Assembly (NCBI GenBank): GCA_017408485.1
Contig: JAFQUM010000044.1
Location: 1-46,141 of the forward strand
Origin: Clostridia bacterium
GTDB taxonomy: Bacteria; Bacillota; Clostridia; Oscillospirales; Butyricicoccaceae
Length of the DNA: 46,141 bases
Direction: 5' to 3'
In this document: positions 22,856 through 31,020 of the stretch, one piece after another
Layout of the letters: every line of letters begins with the position of its first letter
How positions within the stretch are numbered: position 1 is the stretch's first letter
The notes under the pieces: generated by a model
Databases searched by the model: none
What the model was told of the DNA's origin: nothing
The model's input: only the letters and a program-made list of their open reading frames with translations
Program-made: the position numbers and the translations under genes

Positions 22856-24622
22856 ATGTTCAGAAGCCTACATATGAAGCTGGTGCTTGTGCTGGTCATT
22901 TTGGTAATTTCCACAATGGCAGTGGTAGGTACTTTTCTTATAAACTCAATATCTACTCAGGACACCGAGGACTTTATTTCCCAGATGAACGATGTCTTTA
23001 CTCCCGAGTTTATTCTCACCCTTGAGCGAAGCCTTGAGGGCGGAGCGGTTACCGATGTAAGTCAAGTCATAGAGGCTTATTCGGCACAATTGGGAATCGA
23101 CAAAAACAGAATGTTCTTTGTTCTCGACGGAAAAAGCGGTGCTTATTTGGCGGGCTCCGACGACAGCCGCGGAAAGAGCCTCAGACTTTCTTCAAATATG
23201 CTGGCGGCTCTTGATGGAGAGGTGGGTCAGACCATTGACCGACTGAGTGAGACCTTTGATATTGCTGTGCCCTTGCGTAACAATAACGACGAGATAGTAT
23301 ATATCGTAGGCGTTTCGGATAATAAAGCGGAGCTTGAGGAGCTTAACTGGAATCTGCTTACCATACTTATCCGCGCTATATTCTTTGCCTTGGTGGTTGC
23401 GGTACTGCTGAGCTTTTTGCTTTCCAAGACAATTACCACCCCCGTTGAGCGTCTGCGTGATCAGGCGACAAGGATCGCGGCAGGAGATTTCGGGGAGAGA
23501 GCGGAGGTCGCTTCTACCGACGAGATAGGCGCGCTGACCGAAACATTTAATGAAATGGCTGAGGCTTTGGAAACCACCCTCCGCGAGGTTGACGAGGAAA
23601 GAAATAAGCTGGATACCCTCTTTAAGCATATGGCGGATGGTGTGGTTGCTTTCAGCAGTGACGGAAAGCTTCTCCACAAGAACCCCGCAGCAGAAGAAAT
23701 GCTTGGCAGAGAACTGACAGGCGAGCTTTCTTATGCAGATATTTTCCCAAATACCTCTTTCCGTCACGAGGATCTCAGTGAGGACGGAAAGTTTATGGAG
23801 CTTGACTATATTGCAGGCTCAAGAATACTTAAAATGTACCTTGCTCCCATTATGGTGGGCGAGGGTACTCAGGGTGTTATGGCGGTGCTTCACGACATTA
23901 CCGCACAGCAAAAGCTGGATCAAAGCCGCCGCGAGTTTGTGGCAAATGTTTCTCACGAGCTACGCACACCCCTTACCAATATCAAGGGCTATACCGAGAC
24001 CCTGATCGACGGCGGCGATGCCCTTGATGCAGAAACAAGAAAGACATTTTTGGATGTTGTTTATAACGAAAGCGACCGTATGAGCAGGATCGTTAAGGAT
24101 CTGCTCACCCTTTCCCGCCTTGATTCCAGCCATATGGAAATGAATATGGAAAGAATGGATATCGTAGGCTGTGCAAGGGCGGCGATGCAGTCTATGAGAC
24201 TTGAAGCAGAAAATCAGCAGATCACACTCAGCAGTGACCTGCCCGAGCGTCTGCCCGAAATATTGGGTGACAAGACCCGTCTTGAGCAGGTCATTCTCAA
24301 CCTTGTTTCCAATGCGGTAAAATATAACCGCGCCGGAGGCAGTGTTACTGTCAGCGGCGGCATTATTGACAAAAAGGTATTTATCCGTGTCGAGGATACC
24401 GGCTTGGGTATACCCGAGGAGGACATTGGAAGACTGTTTGAAAGATTCTACCGTGTTGACAAGGCTCGTTCCCGTCAGCGGGGCGGCACGGGTCTTGGTC
24501 TGGCTATTTCTAAGGAGATCGCCGAGCACCATGGCGGCACTATAACTGCGGAAAGTGTATACGGAACAGGAAGCACATTTACTCTGCTTCTGCCCATCGC
24601 AGAGGAGGAAAATGATGACTGA
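22856..24622 (+). CDS. walK: Sensor histidine kinase, WalK-like
   Basis: A 588-residue membrane kinase with the full WalK layout. TM1 is at about 8-29, an extracytoplasmic domain at 30-167, TM2 at about 168-189, HAMP at 190-243 (PVERLRDQATRIAAGDF), PAS at about 250-350 (FSSDGKLLHKNPAAEEMLG), HisKA with the phosphorylated His367 in FVANVSHELRTPLT, and HATPase_c with NLVSNAVKYN, DTGLGIPEED and GGTGLGLAIS. It phosphorylates WalR. The start at 22856 follows AAAGGAGTAGAGG; the open frame extends 40 codons upstream through repeat copy P8 and is not real. The 3' end overlaps the next gene by eight bases. Confidence 0.92.
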   Translation: MFRSLHMKLVLVLVILVISTMAVVGTFLINSISTQDTEDFISQMNDVFTPEFILTLERSLEGGAVTDVSQVIEAYSAQLGIDKNRMFFVLDGKSGAYLAGSDDSRGKSLRLSSNMLAALDGEVGQTIDRLSETFDIAVPLRNNNDEIVYIVGVSDNKAELEELNWNLLTILIRAIFFALVVAVLLSFLLSKTITTPVERLRDQATRIAAGDFGERAEVASTDEIGALTETFNEMAEALETTLREVDEERNKLDTLFKHMADGVVAFSSDGKLLHKNPAAEEMLGRELTGELSYADIFPNTSFRHEDLSEDGKFMELDYIAGSRILKMYLAPIMVGEGTQGVMAVLHDITAQQKLDQSRREFVANVSHELRTPLTNIKGYTETLIDGGDALDAETRKTFLDVVYNESDRMSRIVKDLLTLSRLDSSHMEMNMERMDIVGCARAAMQSMRLEAENQQITLSSDLPERLPEILGDKTRLEQVILNLVSNAVKYNRAGGSVTVSGGIIDKKVFIRVEDTGLGIPEEDIGRLFERFYRVDKARSRQRGGTGLGLAISKEIAEHHGGTITAESVYGTGSTFTLLLPIAEEENDD

Positions 24623-25898
24623 GCGCCTTAAGACCGCCCTTATAATCCTGCTTTCGACAGTGCTTGCAGTGCTGCTGTTGGCATTTTTTGCGGTTACCGC
24701 AGTGTCGGAGGCGCTAAGCGCAGAGGATATTATATTTGAGTTTTTCCGCCACGGTGAGGAAACCGAAACTGCACTTAAAAGCAGTGAGGATGCGGCTATC
24801 TCCACACCTTGCCAGATTGCCCTGCTTCAGGGCGGCGGCAAGCTTTATTCCCCCACAAGAGCCAATGACTTCTATAATGTATATAGACTTACTACCCGCA
24901 TAACCGACGAAGCCTTGGGTTCCGCAATGGGAATGAAGGCACTGAGCGAGGTAGATTTTCTTCCTCTGTTCGTCAATACGGGTGTGCTGTATAAATATGA
25001 CAACGCCCTTCCTGTAGCTCTTCTTTTCCCTGAGGCAGCAGAAAGATTTGCCGACACCGATATTTTGGTAAAAACTCTGCTCGTTTGCCTTGAAGGAGAC
25101 AATGTTCTGCTTGTTCTGACAGACACAGACGGCAAGCATTATTCGTTTTCCACCATGTCGGATGCCGCCTATCTGCAGCAGCTTTGTTCCGATTTTGGTG
25201 AAAACGGCGTCATTTCGGCTATTACCACCACCCCCAATGTTGCCTACGATAGTATTCTTATAAACGACACATTTACTATGCCTTCCTATTCTTCTATCAT
25301 CGGCACGGGGGACAGCGAAGTGTTTGACGCGGTTATGACTGCTTTGGGAATGAACCCCTATCTCTCGTCGGTCTACCGCGACGGAGAAAACACTATCTAT
25401 ATGGAGGATATTCACAGAGTCATCCTCCACCACTCCGATGGCCATCTCTCATACTCTGCTGCCGAAGATGGTGCGGGTCTTTCCCTGAATATTGATCCCT
25501 CCTTTGATGGTACTGAGCAATTTTATGCCATCTGCACAAAAAGCTCGGCTATCGTATTTGATCTGTGGCATCAGCTTTCGGATGAGAAAGTTAGCCTGTG
25601 CTATGCATACAGTGAACAGACAGAGGACGGATACATTCTTTATTATGAAGCCTATATCGGCGGTTGTTTTGTCAACACCAAGGAGCACAGCGCCGCTGCG
25701 GTATCTGTTTCAAATGGCAAGATCACCGGCATTTCACTCCATCCCCTGCGTATTGCGGCAGGTAAAGATATCGTTCTGCTTCCCTTTAAGCAGGCTGCCG
25801 CTACTGCAGAAAGCGGAAATTATATTGCCGTTCAGTATGAAGTCAGCGGCGGTACTTTGACCCCCGTTACGGTCTGCGTAAAGGAGGAAAATCGCTGA
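24615..25898 (+). CDS. YycH/WalH-like regulator of WalK
   Basis: A 427-residue protein with one N-terminal helix (about 7-29) and a long extracytoplasmic part. Sequence similarity to Bacillus YycH is not obvious by eye, but position directly after walK, topology and length all match YycH, which with YycI holds WalK inactive in the membrane in Bacillus. The outer domain has mixed alpha/beta character (VAYDSILINDTFTMPS, YLSSVYRDGENTIYMEDI). The start at 24615 is chosen because AGGAGG (24603-24608) is six bases upstream; it lies inside the walK 3' end, so the genes are coupled. The gene ends one base into the next. Confidence 0.7.
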   Translation: MTERLKTALIILLSTVLAVLLLAFFAVTAVSEALSAEDIIFEFFRHGEETETALKSSEDAAISTPCQIALLQGGGKLYSPTRANDFYNVYRLTTRITDEALGSAMGMKALSEVDFLPLFVNTGVLYKYDNALPVALLFPEAAERFADTDILVKTLLVCLEGDNVLLVLTDTDGKHYSFSTMSDAAYLQQLCSDFGENGVISAITTTPNVAYDSILINDTFTMPSYSSIIGTGDSEVFDAVMTALGMNPYLSSVYRDGENTIYMEDIHRVILHHSDGHLSYSAAEDGAGLSLNIDPSFDGTEQFYAICTKSSAIVFDLWHQLSDEKVSLCYAYSEQTEDGYILYYEAYIGGCFVNTKEHSAAAVSVSNGKITGISLHPLRIAAGKDIVLLPFKQAAATAESGNYIAVQYEVSGGTLTPVTVCVKEENR

Positions 25899-26677
25899 TG
25901 GAATGGAAAAAAGTCAAGTGGCTTATAATCGCCCTACTGCTGGCGGTCAATATCTTTTTAGGTATTAATATTGCTATTCGCTACAGTGCCGCACTCAATC
26001 ATGAAAAGCAGGATGTGCGGCGTGCTATTAGTCTTACTGAAGATAGCTTAGGTTTTAAATATGAGCATTTTAAGGACCTGCCCAGATACCTTTATTCCTT
26101 CGTCGGTGTGCGTGATGTTTCTGCCGAAGAGGCCTTTGCCCTGACACTATTGGGCGAAAACGGAAAACTGGAAGCATCGGGCGGCGGCGTTTATACCTAT
26201 ACTCTGCCCACTAAAGAGAGTTTTATATTCCGCCGCAGCGGCAGTGTTGAGGGCATTGTTCCCGCACCCGCAGAGGATCCCGCTGAGTTTATAAACGAGG
26301 CGCTTAAAAAGCAAGATTTTAAGATTATACAAACAGCGCGCGGCATCAATCTTGAGTTTGACGGCTCTTTGATCTACAATGCTGCCCTTGAATACACGGT
26401 TGCGGGCACCTATATGTCGGTCTCAGGCAGGCTTCCCCTTTGTGACGAGTGGGAAAAGACCCAAAAAAGCCGCAGCCGCGGCGAAATGGTCTTGGCTTTG
26501 GCTCAGGCTGTGACGGCAAACAATATGGGAAGTCTTGAGTCGGTAAGCGCCGTATATTTTATCGAATCGGACAACGCAAACGAGCTTCGCCTGACCCCCT
26601 CTTGGGTCGCTCAGTGCAGTGAGGGCAAAATAGTCATCAGCATTGCCGATAAATCTGTGCTTTCGGTGGAGAAATAG
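25898..26677 (+). CDS. YycI/WalI-like regulator of WalK
   Basis: A 259-residue protein with a YycI-type start, MEWKKVKWLIIALLLAVN, giving one helix at about 8-27 and an extracytoplasmic remainder. The outer part has the two-lobe pattern of YycI, and the last 50 residues (SAVYFIESDNANELRLTPSW-VAQ) match the YycH/YycI C-terminal strand pairs. In Bacillus YycI and YycH form a complex with WalK. Assigned by position, topology and the N-terminus rather than strong identity. The ATG overlaps the previous stop by one base. A repeat-rich stretch of about 510 bp follows before murA; no WalJ-like hydrolase gene is present. Confidence 0.7.
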   Translation: MEWKKVKWLIIALLLAVNIFLGINIAIRYSAALNHEKQDVRRAISLTEDSLGFKYEHFKDLPRYLYSFVGVRDVSAEEAFALTLLGENGKLEASGGGVYTYTLPTKESFIFRRSGSVEGIVPAPAEDPAEFINEALKKQDFKIIQTARGINLEFDGSLIYNAALEYTVAGTYMSVSGRLPLCDEWEKTQKSRSRGEMVLALAQAVTANNMGSLESVSAVYFIESDNANELRLTPSWVAQCSEGKIVISIADKSVLSVEK

Positions 26678-26760
26678 TCTTTCGCTCGATTATGCAATAT
26701 GGTATAATTGAAGAATAAAGAGGTAAGAGAAAAGATGTCGCAAAGCTCACTGCGTTCGCA
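26678..26760 (+). other. Short unique spacer after walI with a -10-like box
   Basis: Contains TATAAT (26703-26708) with only a weak -35 candidate (TTCGCT, 26681-26686), then GAGGT and an ATG opening a nine-codon frame that ends in the first hairpin unit. It reads like the front of a gene replaced by repeat DNA. No real gene is supported. Confidence 0.35.
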
Positions 26761-26940
26761 ATGAAATATTTTGCCTTGCGGCAAAATGTGAAATCCACCT
26801 ACAGTGGATAAAATCTGCATTCTGCAGATGAAATATTTGCTCTGCAAATATGAATGTATCGCTGCGCGACGGATTGATTAAATAGACGACCAATGGTCGC
26901 CTGTGGTACAAGACAGACGGGAGGGGAGACCACTCCCCTA
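26751..26940. repeat. Hairpin array H4 (ATGAAAT linker type)
   Basis: Hairpins separated by ATGAAAT-like linkers: TGCG/CGCA; ATTTTGCC-TTGC-GGCAAAAT (26768-26787); ATCCAC/GTGGAT (26793-26809); ATCTGCA-TTC-TGCAGAT (26813-26829); ATATTTGC-TCT-GCAAATAT (26833-26851). They are followed by a GACC-AAT-GGTC hairpin near 26888-26898 and a GGGGAG-ACCA-CTCCCC hairpin at about 26922-26938 ending CCCTACA, an element whose relative recurs at 45961-45987. Confidence 0.75.
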
Positions 26941-26992
26941 CAGTGTACGGCGAGCGAGCAATGCGATGTATTCACGGCGAAAGAGCCAATAT
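26941..26992 (+). repeat. 100-bp palindromic repeat, copy P9 (right half only)
   Basis: CAGTGTACGGC, then GCAATGCGATGTATTCACGGCGAAAG, matching the right half of copies P6 and P8. It abuts the hairpin array H4. Confidence 0.6.
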
Positions 26993-27066
26993 GTTATTAT
27001 CGGTTTTTTCGAGCAAGATAAGACATTATATTGCTTTTTAAGCGTGAACATTATTTTTTAAACCTT

Positions 27067-27166
27067 AAATTGATGGATTTCTTCGCAAGACGAGCCAACA
27101 CGCCGCAGACAGTACTTAAGCTACGGCAAGGCGGGGCGGCGTGGTATTGCGGAGAAAGACACAATT
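27067..27166 (+). repeat. 100-bp palindromic repeat, copy P10, upstream of murA
   Basis: Starts AAATTGATGGATTTCTTCG, core GACAGTACTTAAGCTACGGC, ends GGAGAAAGACACAATT. AAGGAG of murA (27173-27178) follows six bases later. The frame is open through the element (MDFFARRANTPQTV) and fuses falsely to murA. Confidence 0.8.
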
Positions 27167-27189
27167 CGTGTGAAGGAGAAGTGTATCAG

Positions 27190-28452
27190 GTGGATAAGTA
27201 TATTATAAAAGGGGGCAAGCCCCTCTTTGGTGACATAACCATCAGCGGTGCTAAGAATGCCGTTGTTGCTATAATACCCGCCGCATTGCTTGCGGAGGGA
27301 GTTTGCCGTATCGAAAATGTGCCGCTGGTTTCTGATGTTCTTATCCAGCTTGAGATCCTCCGCGAGCTGGGTGTGAGAGCCGATGTGGTTGCACCCGGTG
27401 TGGTGGAGATAGATGCTTCAAGGCTCGATTCACATATTGCTGTCAGCGATTTGAACCAGAAGTTCCGCGCTTCTTATTATCTGCTTGGTGCTTTCCTTGG
27501 CAGATTTGGGAAGGCACAGGTCTCTATGCCCGGCGGCTGTAATTTCGGCGGAGTTAGACCTATCGACCAGCACATTAAAGGCTTTGAAGCGCTGGGCGCT
27601 ACCGTTACTGTGGAAAACGGCGTTATCTGCGCAGAGGCAAAGGAAGGAATGCGCGGCGCTTCGGTCTATTTTGACGGGGTTACTGTTGGCGGTACTGTAA
27701 ATGTTATGCTGGCGGCGGCTATGGCTCCGGGTCTTACTGTTTTGGAAAATGCCGCAAGAGAGCCGCATATCGTTGACCTTGCAAACTTCCTTAACTGGAT
27801 GGGCGCGGACATTATGGGCGCGGGTACCGATATTATAAGAATACGCGGTGTTAAAAAGCTTCGCGGCTGCACATATTCCATTATTCCCGACCAGATAGAG
27901 GCAGGTACTTATCTTGCTGCGGCGGCTGCGGCGGGTGGAAGCGTCACCGTCAGAAATGTCATTCCAAAGCACTTGGAATCCACCCTTGAAAAATTAGCCG
28001 AGGCGGGCGCTATCATTACCGAGGGCGATGATTATGTGACCCTGTCCCGCGCGGGAAGAATTACACCCTCGTCCTTTAAGGCAAGTCCTTATCCCGGATT
28101 TCCCACCGATATGCAGCCTCAGCTGGCGGCGGTGCTGACCCTTGCGGATGGCGAGAGCACCATTACCGATGAGGTTTGGGATACAAGATTTAAGTATGCC
28201 GATCAGCTCAATGCAATGGGCGCAAAGATAGAGGTCTTACCCCGCAGCGCAAGGATAACCGGTGTAAGCTCATTAAGCGGTGCAAAGCTTGTGGCAAGCG
28301 ATCTGCGCGCAGGCGCGGCGCTTGTTATTGCCGCACTTGCCGCAAGAGGCGAGAGCGAGATAACCAACATCCATTATGTGGAGCGCGGCTATGAAAACAT
28401 TATCAGCAAGCTTCGCGGTGTTGGCGCGGATATTACCCTTGTTCGTGACTGA
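27190..28452 (+). CDS. murA: UDP-N-acetylglucosamine 1-carboxyvinyltransferase MurA
   Basis: A 420-residue enzyme that transfers enolpyruvate from PEP to UDP-GlcNAc, the first committed step of peptidoglycan synthesis in the cytoplasm. Length is typical. Substrate residues GAKNAVV (Lys22, Asn23) and the active loop PGGCNFGGVRPID with Cys117, the residue alkylated by fosfomycin, are present, as is the C-terminal YVERGYENIISKLRGVGADI. The start is GTG at 27190 (VDKYIIKGG), 11 bases after AAGGAG; GTG at 27181 is too close. A longer frame upstream is repeat DNA. It may be a second MurA paralogue, since many Firmicutes have two. A terminator follows. Confidence 0.95.
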   Translation: MDKYIIKGGKPLFGDITISGAKNAVVAIIPAALLAEGVCRIENVPLVSDVLIQLEILRELGVRADVVAPGVVEIDASRLDSHIAVSDLNQKFRASYYLLGAFLGRFGKAQVSMPGGCNFGGVRPIDQHIKGFEALGATVTVENGVICAEAKEGMRGASVYFDGVTVGGTVNVMLAAAMAPGLTVLENAAREPHIVDLANFLNWMGADIMGAGTDIIRIRGVKKLRGCTYSIIPDQIEAGTYLAAAAAAGGSVTVRNVIPKHLESTLEKLAEAGAIITEGDDYVTLSRAGRITPSSFKASPYPGFPTDMQPQLAAVLTLADGESTITDEVWDTRFKYADQLNAMGAKIEVLPRSARITGVSSLSGAKLVASDLRAGAALVIAALAARGESEITNIHYVERGYENIISKLRGVGADITLVRD

Positions 28453-28460
28453 TAAAAATA

Positions 28461-28487
28461 AAACTCCTTCAGGTGAAGGAGTTTTTT
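28461..28487 (+). terminator. Terminator of murA
   Basis: AAACTCCTTC (28461-28470) and GAAGGAGTTT (28475-28484), loop AGGT, then further T. Confidence 0.85.
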
Positions 28488-28525
28488 GAAAGAAATATAT
28501 TTGATCATATAGGAGAAAAAGGATC

Positions 28526-29377
28526 ATGAGTGCAACACTTATTAACGGAAAGCAGATAGCAAAAGAGACCTATGCCGAGCTGAAGGAGCGCACCGAGGCT
28601 TTGGCAGAAAAGGGAATAATTCCCGGACTGACAGTAATAATAGTAGGTGAAAACCCCGCTTCTATGACCTATGTTGCAAGCAAGGAAAAGAAAGCGGCAC
28701 AGCTTGGATGGAATAGTAAGGTCATCCGCCTTGAAGAGAGCATTTCTCAGGCAGAGCTTATTGAGGTTATTGAAAAGCTCAATGCCGACCAAAGCGTTGA
28801 CGGCATACTTGTTCAGCTGCCCCTTCCCAAGCATATTAATGAGCTTGATGTACTTGAAAAGATCGATCCCGACAAGGATGTTGACGGATTCCATATTGTC
28901 AATTCGGGCAGACTTTTTGCAGGTCTTGACGGATTTGTTCCCTGTACACCTAAGGGCATTATGAAGCTTATTGCCAGCACGGGCGTGGATATTTCGGGCA
29001 AGAACGCAGTGGTCTTGGGCAGAAGCCTTATCGTAGGCAAGCCTATCGCGCTGCTGCTGACCGCTGGGAATGCTACAGTTACCATCTGCCATAGCAGAAC
29101 TGCCGATCTGCGTGAGCATACCCTTCGCGCAGACATTCTTGTTGCCGCTATCGGCAAGCCTAAGTTTGTCACCGCCGATATGGTCAAGGAGGGCGCAGTT
29201 GTTATCGATGTAGGCATCAACCGCACCGAGGAAGGTCTTGTGGGCGATGTGGATTTTGAGTCGGTCAAGGAAAAGGCAGGATATATTACCCCCGTACCCG
29301 GCGGTGTCGGACCGATGACTATAGCCATGCTGATGGAAAATACTGTCATTTCTGCGGAACGCAGAAATGACAAATGA
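28526..29377 (+). CDS. folD: FolD, methylene-THF dehydrogenase/cyclohydrolase
   Basis: A 283-residue bifunctional enzyme that interconverts 5,10-methylene- and 10-formyl-tetrahydrofolate with NADP. Signatures: SMTYVASKEKKA with Tyr49 and catalytic Lys53, GILVQLPLPKHI, DKDVDGFH, TPKGIMKLI, the NADP loop LGRSLIVGKP, and TPVPGGVGPMTIAML. AGGAGAAAAAGG precedes the ATG. The final ten codons coincide with a perfect 12-bp inverted repeat, GTCATTTCTGCG-GAA-CGCAGAAATGAC (29345-29371), so the last residues VISAERRNDK look partly repeat-derived; FolD catalysis does not depend on the extreme C-terminus. Confidence 0.95.
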   Translation: MSATLINGKQIAKETYAELKERTEALAEKGIIPGLTVIIVGENPASMTYVASKEKKAAQLGWNSKVIRLEESISQAELIEVIEKLNADQSVDGILVQLPLPKHINELDVLEKIDPDKDVDGFHIVNSGRLFAGLDGFVPCTPKGIMKLIASTGVDISGKNAVVLGRSLIVGKPIALLLTAGNATVTICHSRTADLREHTLRADILVAAIGKPKFVTADMVKEGAVVIDVGINRTEEGLVGDVDFESVKEKAGYITPVPGGVGPMTIAMLMENTVISAERRNDK

Positions 29378-29599
29378 TTTCTCGCTACGCTCCATGAATT
29401 GACGATGGATCGTCATGAATTGAGCCTATTGGCTCATGAATTGCAGACGGTGTCTGCATGAATGTGTTGCACTTTGTGCAACACATTGTTAAGGTCGGCG
29501 GAGCCGACACAATCATGCAATCGGAGATTGCAATTTATGGCGTAGCCAATTCATGATTTTCAACAGAAAATCAATTCACGCGCATTCAGCGCAATTCAT
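29345..29599. repeat. Hairpin array H1 (ATGAATT linker, flipping orientation)
   Basis: After the folD-terminal hairpin come nine hairpins. Left half, separated by ATGAATT: GACGAT-GG-ATCGTC (29401-29414), GAGCC-TATT-GGCTC (29422-29435), GCAGAC-GGT-GTCTGC (29443-29457), GTGTTGCAC-TTT-GTGCAACAC (29464-29484). Centre: GTCGGC-GGA-GCCGAC (29494-29508). Right half, separated by AATTCAT or close forms: GCAATC-GGA-GATTGC (29517-29531), GGC-GTA-GCC (29539-29547), GATTTTC-AACA-GAAAATC (29555-29572), GCGC-ATTCA-GCGC (29580-29592), ending AATTCAT (29593-29599). Linkers of the halves are mutually complementary. Confidence 0.85.
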
Positions 29600-29634
29600 T
29601 ATTTTATCGAACTTTCCAAAAAAGGAGAATTAAG

Positions 29635-31020
29635 TTGATCACTCAATCACTTGCCCAAAGGGCTTTAGACTTGGCTCTCTCCAAGGGCGGAGATTTTGCC
29701 GAGCTTTATATTGAAGATACCGAAAGCAACAGCCTTACTATGCTCAACGGCGATACCGATAACGCTTCTTCGAGCCGTAGAGTGGGTTGCGGTGTGCGTG
29801 TTGTTTCGGGTACTAATTATGTTTATACCTATACTGCGGGATTGGGCGAAAAGGACATTCTTGCCGCCGCGCAGGCTGCCGCCGATGCCACCGATGCCGA
29901 AAAGCAGGCTGAGGCTATCGAGTTTGAAGTAAAGGCTTTTTCCGCAAAGATAGAAAAGCAGGCCTCAGATGTTGACAATTCATTCCGCGCAAAGCTGCTT
30001 TTGGATGCGCATAATGCCGCAAAAAGTGTGGATAGCCGCATTGCTCAGGTCAAGGCGGTCATTGCCGACACCGACAAGCGCGTTCTTATCTGCAACAGTG
30101 AAGGCTTGTTTGCATCGGACAGACGAGCAAATACCCGAATCCGCATACAGTCGATCGCCCGCGACGGAAGTGAGACACAGACAGGTATGGCTTCACCCGG
30201 TAAGGGCTGCGGCTATGAGCTTTTTGACAGAATAGATGTTGCCCGGCTTGGCAAGCAGGCATCGGAGATGGCGATCACTATGCTGACCGCACCCGAATGT
30301 CCTTCGGGAAGATATCCCGTTGTTATCGACGGTGGATTTGGCGGTGTTGTTTTCCACGAGGCTTGCGGACATTCCTTAGAGACCACCGCGGTATCCCGCG
30401 GAAACAGCGAGTTTTGCGGCAAGCTTGGTCAGCAGATAGCCAGCGAAAAGGTTACCGCCATCGACGACGGAACCATCCCGGGTGAATGGGGAACACTTTC
30501 CATTGACGATGAAGGTCACCCCACACAGCGCAATGTGCTTATCGAAAAGGGCATACTTAAAGGCTATATGAGTGATATGATAGGCGCGCGCAGAATGGGA
30601 ATCGCCCGTTCCGGCAACGGCAGACGTCAGGATTATACCTTTGCGCCCACCTCGAGAATGACAAACACATTCATTGCCGCAGGTGAGGATGACGATGAGG
30701 AGATGATCTCAACCCTCGGCACAGGTCTTTATGCCAAGACCATGGGCGGCGGAAGCGTCAACCCCTTGACGGGCGAGTTCAACTTTGCGGTCAACGAGGG
30801 CTATTGGGTCAAGGATGGCAAGATAGTCAGCGCGGTGCGTGGCGCGTCGCTTATCGGCAAGGGCGGCGAGGTGCTTATGAACATCGACCGCGTAGGCAAA
30901 AAGGTTGAGCTTGCCGCGGGCGTTTGCGGCTCGGTCAGCGGTGATGTACCTACCAATGTAGGTCAGCCGAGGATACGCATCAAGGAGCTTACAGTCGGCG
31001 GAAAGGGTGGCGCATTATGA
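29635..31020 (+). CDS. tldD: TldD-family zinc metallopeptidase
   Basis: A 461-residue protein of the TldD/PmbA family. The zinc site is FHEACGHSLE (His241, Glu242, His246), the HExxxH motif of the catalytic TldD subunit. TldD and TldE form a dimer that degrades or matures small peptides, such as microcin B17 in E. coli, through a narrow tunnel. The remainder of the fold is complete, ending in GVCGSVSGDVPTNVGQPRIRI. The start is TTG at 29635, eight bases after AAAAAAGGAG. The 3' end overlaps the next gene by four bases, giving the expected TldD-TldE pair. The substrate here is unknown; no RiPP precursor was found in this window. Confidence 0.9.
   Translation: MITQSLAQRALDLALSKGGDFAELYIEDTESNSLTMLNGDTDNASSSRRVGCGVRVVSGTNYVYTYTAGLGEKDILAAAQAAADATDAEKQAEAIEFEVKAFSAKIEKQASDVDNSFRAKLLLDAHNAAKSVDSRIAQVKAVIADTDKRVLICNSEGLFASDRRANTRIRIQSIARDGSETQTGMASPGKGCGYELFDRIDVARLGKQASEMAITMLTAPECPSGRYPVVIDGGFGGVVFHEACGHSLETTAVSRGNSEFCGKLGQQIASEKVTAIDDGTIPGEWGTLSIDDEGHPTQRNVLIEKGILKGYMSDMIGARRMGIARSGNGRRQDYTFAPTSRMTNTFIAAGEDDDEEMISTLGTGLYAKTMGGGSVNPLTGEFNFAVNEGYWVKDGKIVSAVRGASLIGKGGEVLMNIDRVGKKVELAAGVCGSVSGDVPTNVGQPRIRIKELTVGGKGGAL

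Noticed and set aside
26734..26763. Nine-codon leader peptide after walI
   Set aside because: The ATG is about 12 bases from a weak GAGGT and the frame ends in repeat DNA; nothing downstream suggests attenuation.
29345..29599. Possible CRISPR array
   Set aside because: Repeats are only seven or eight bases, spacers are self-complementary hairpins rather than unique 30-mers, the linker flips orientation, and there are no cas genes.
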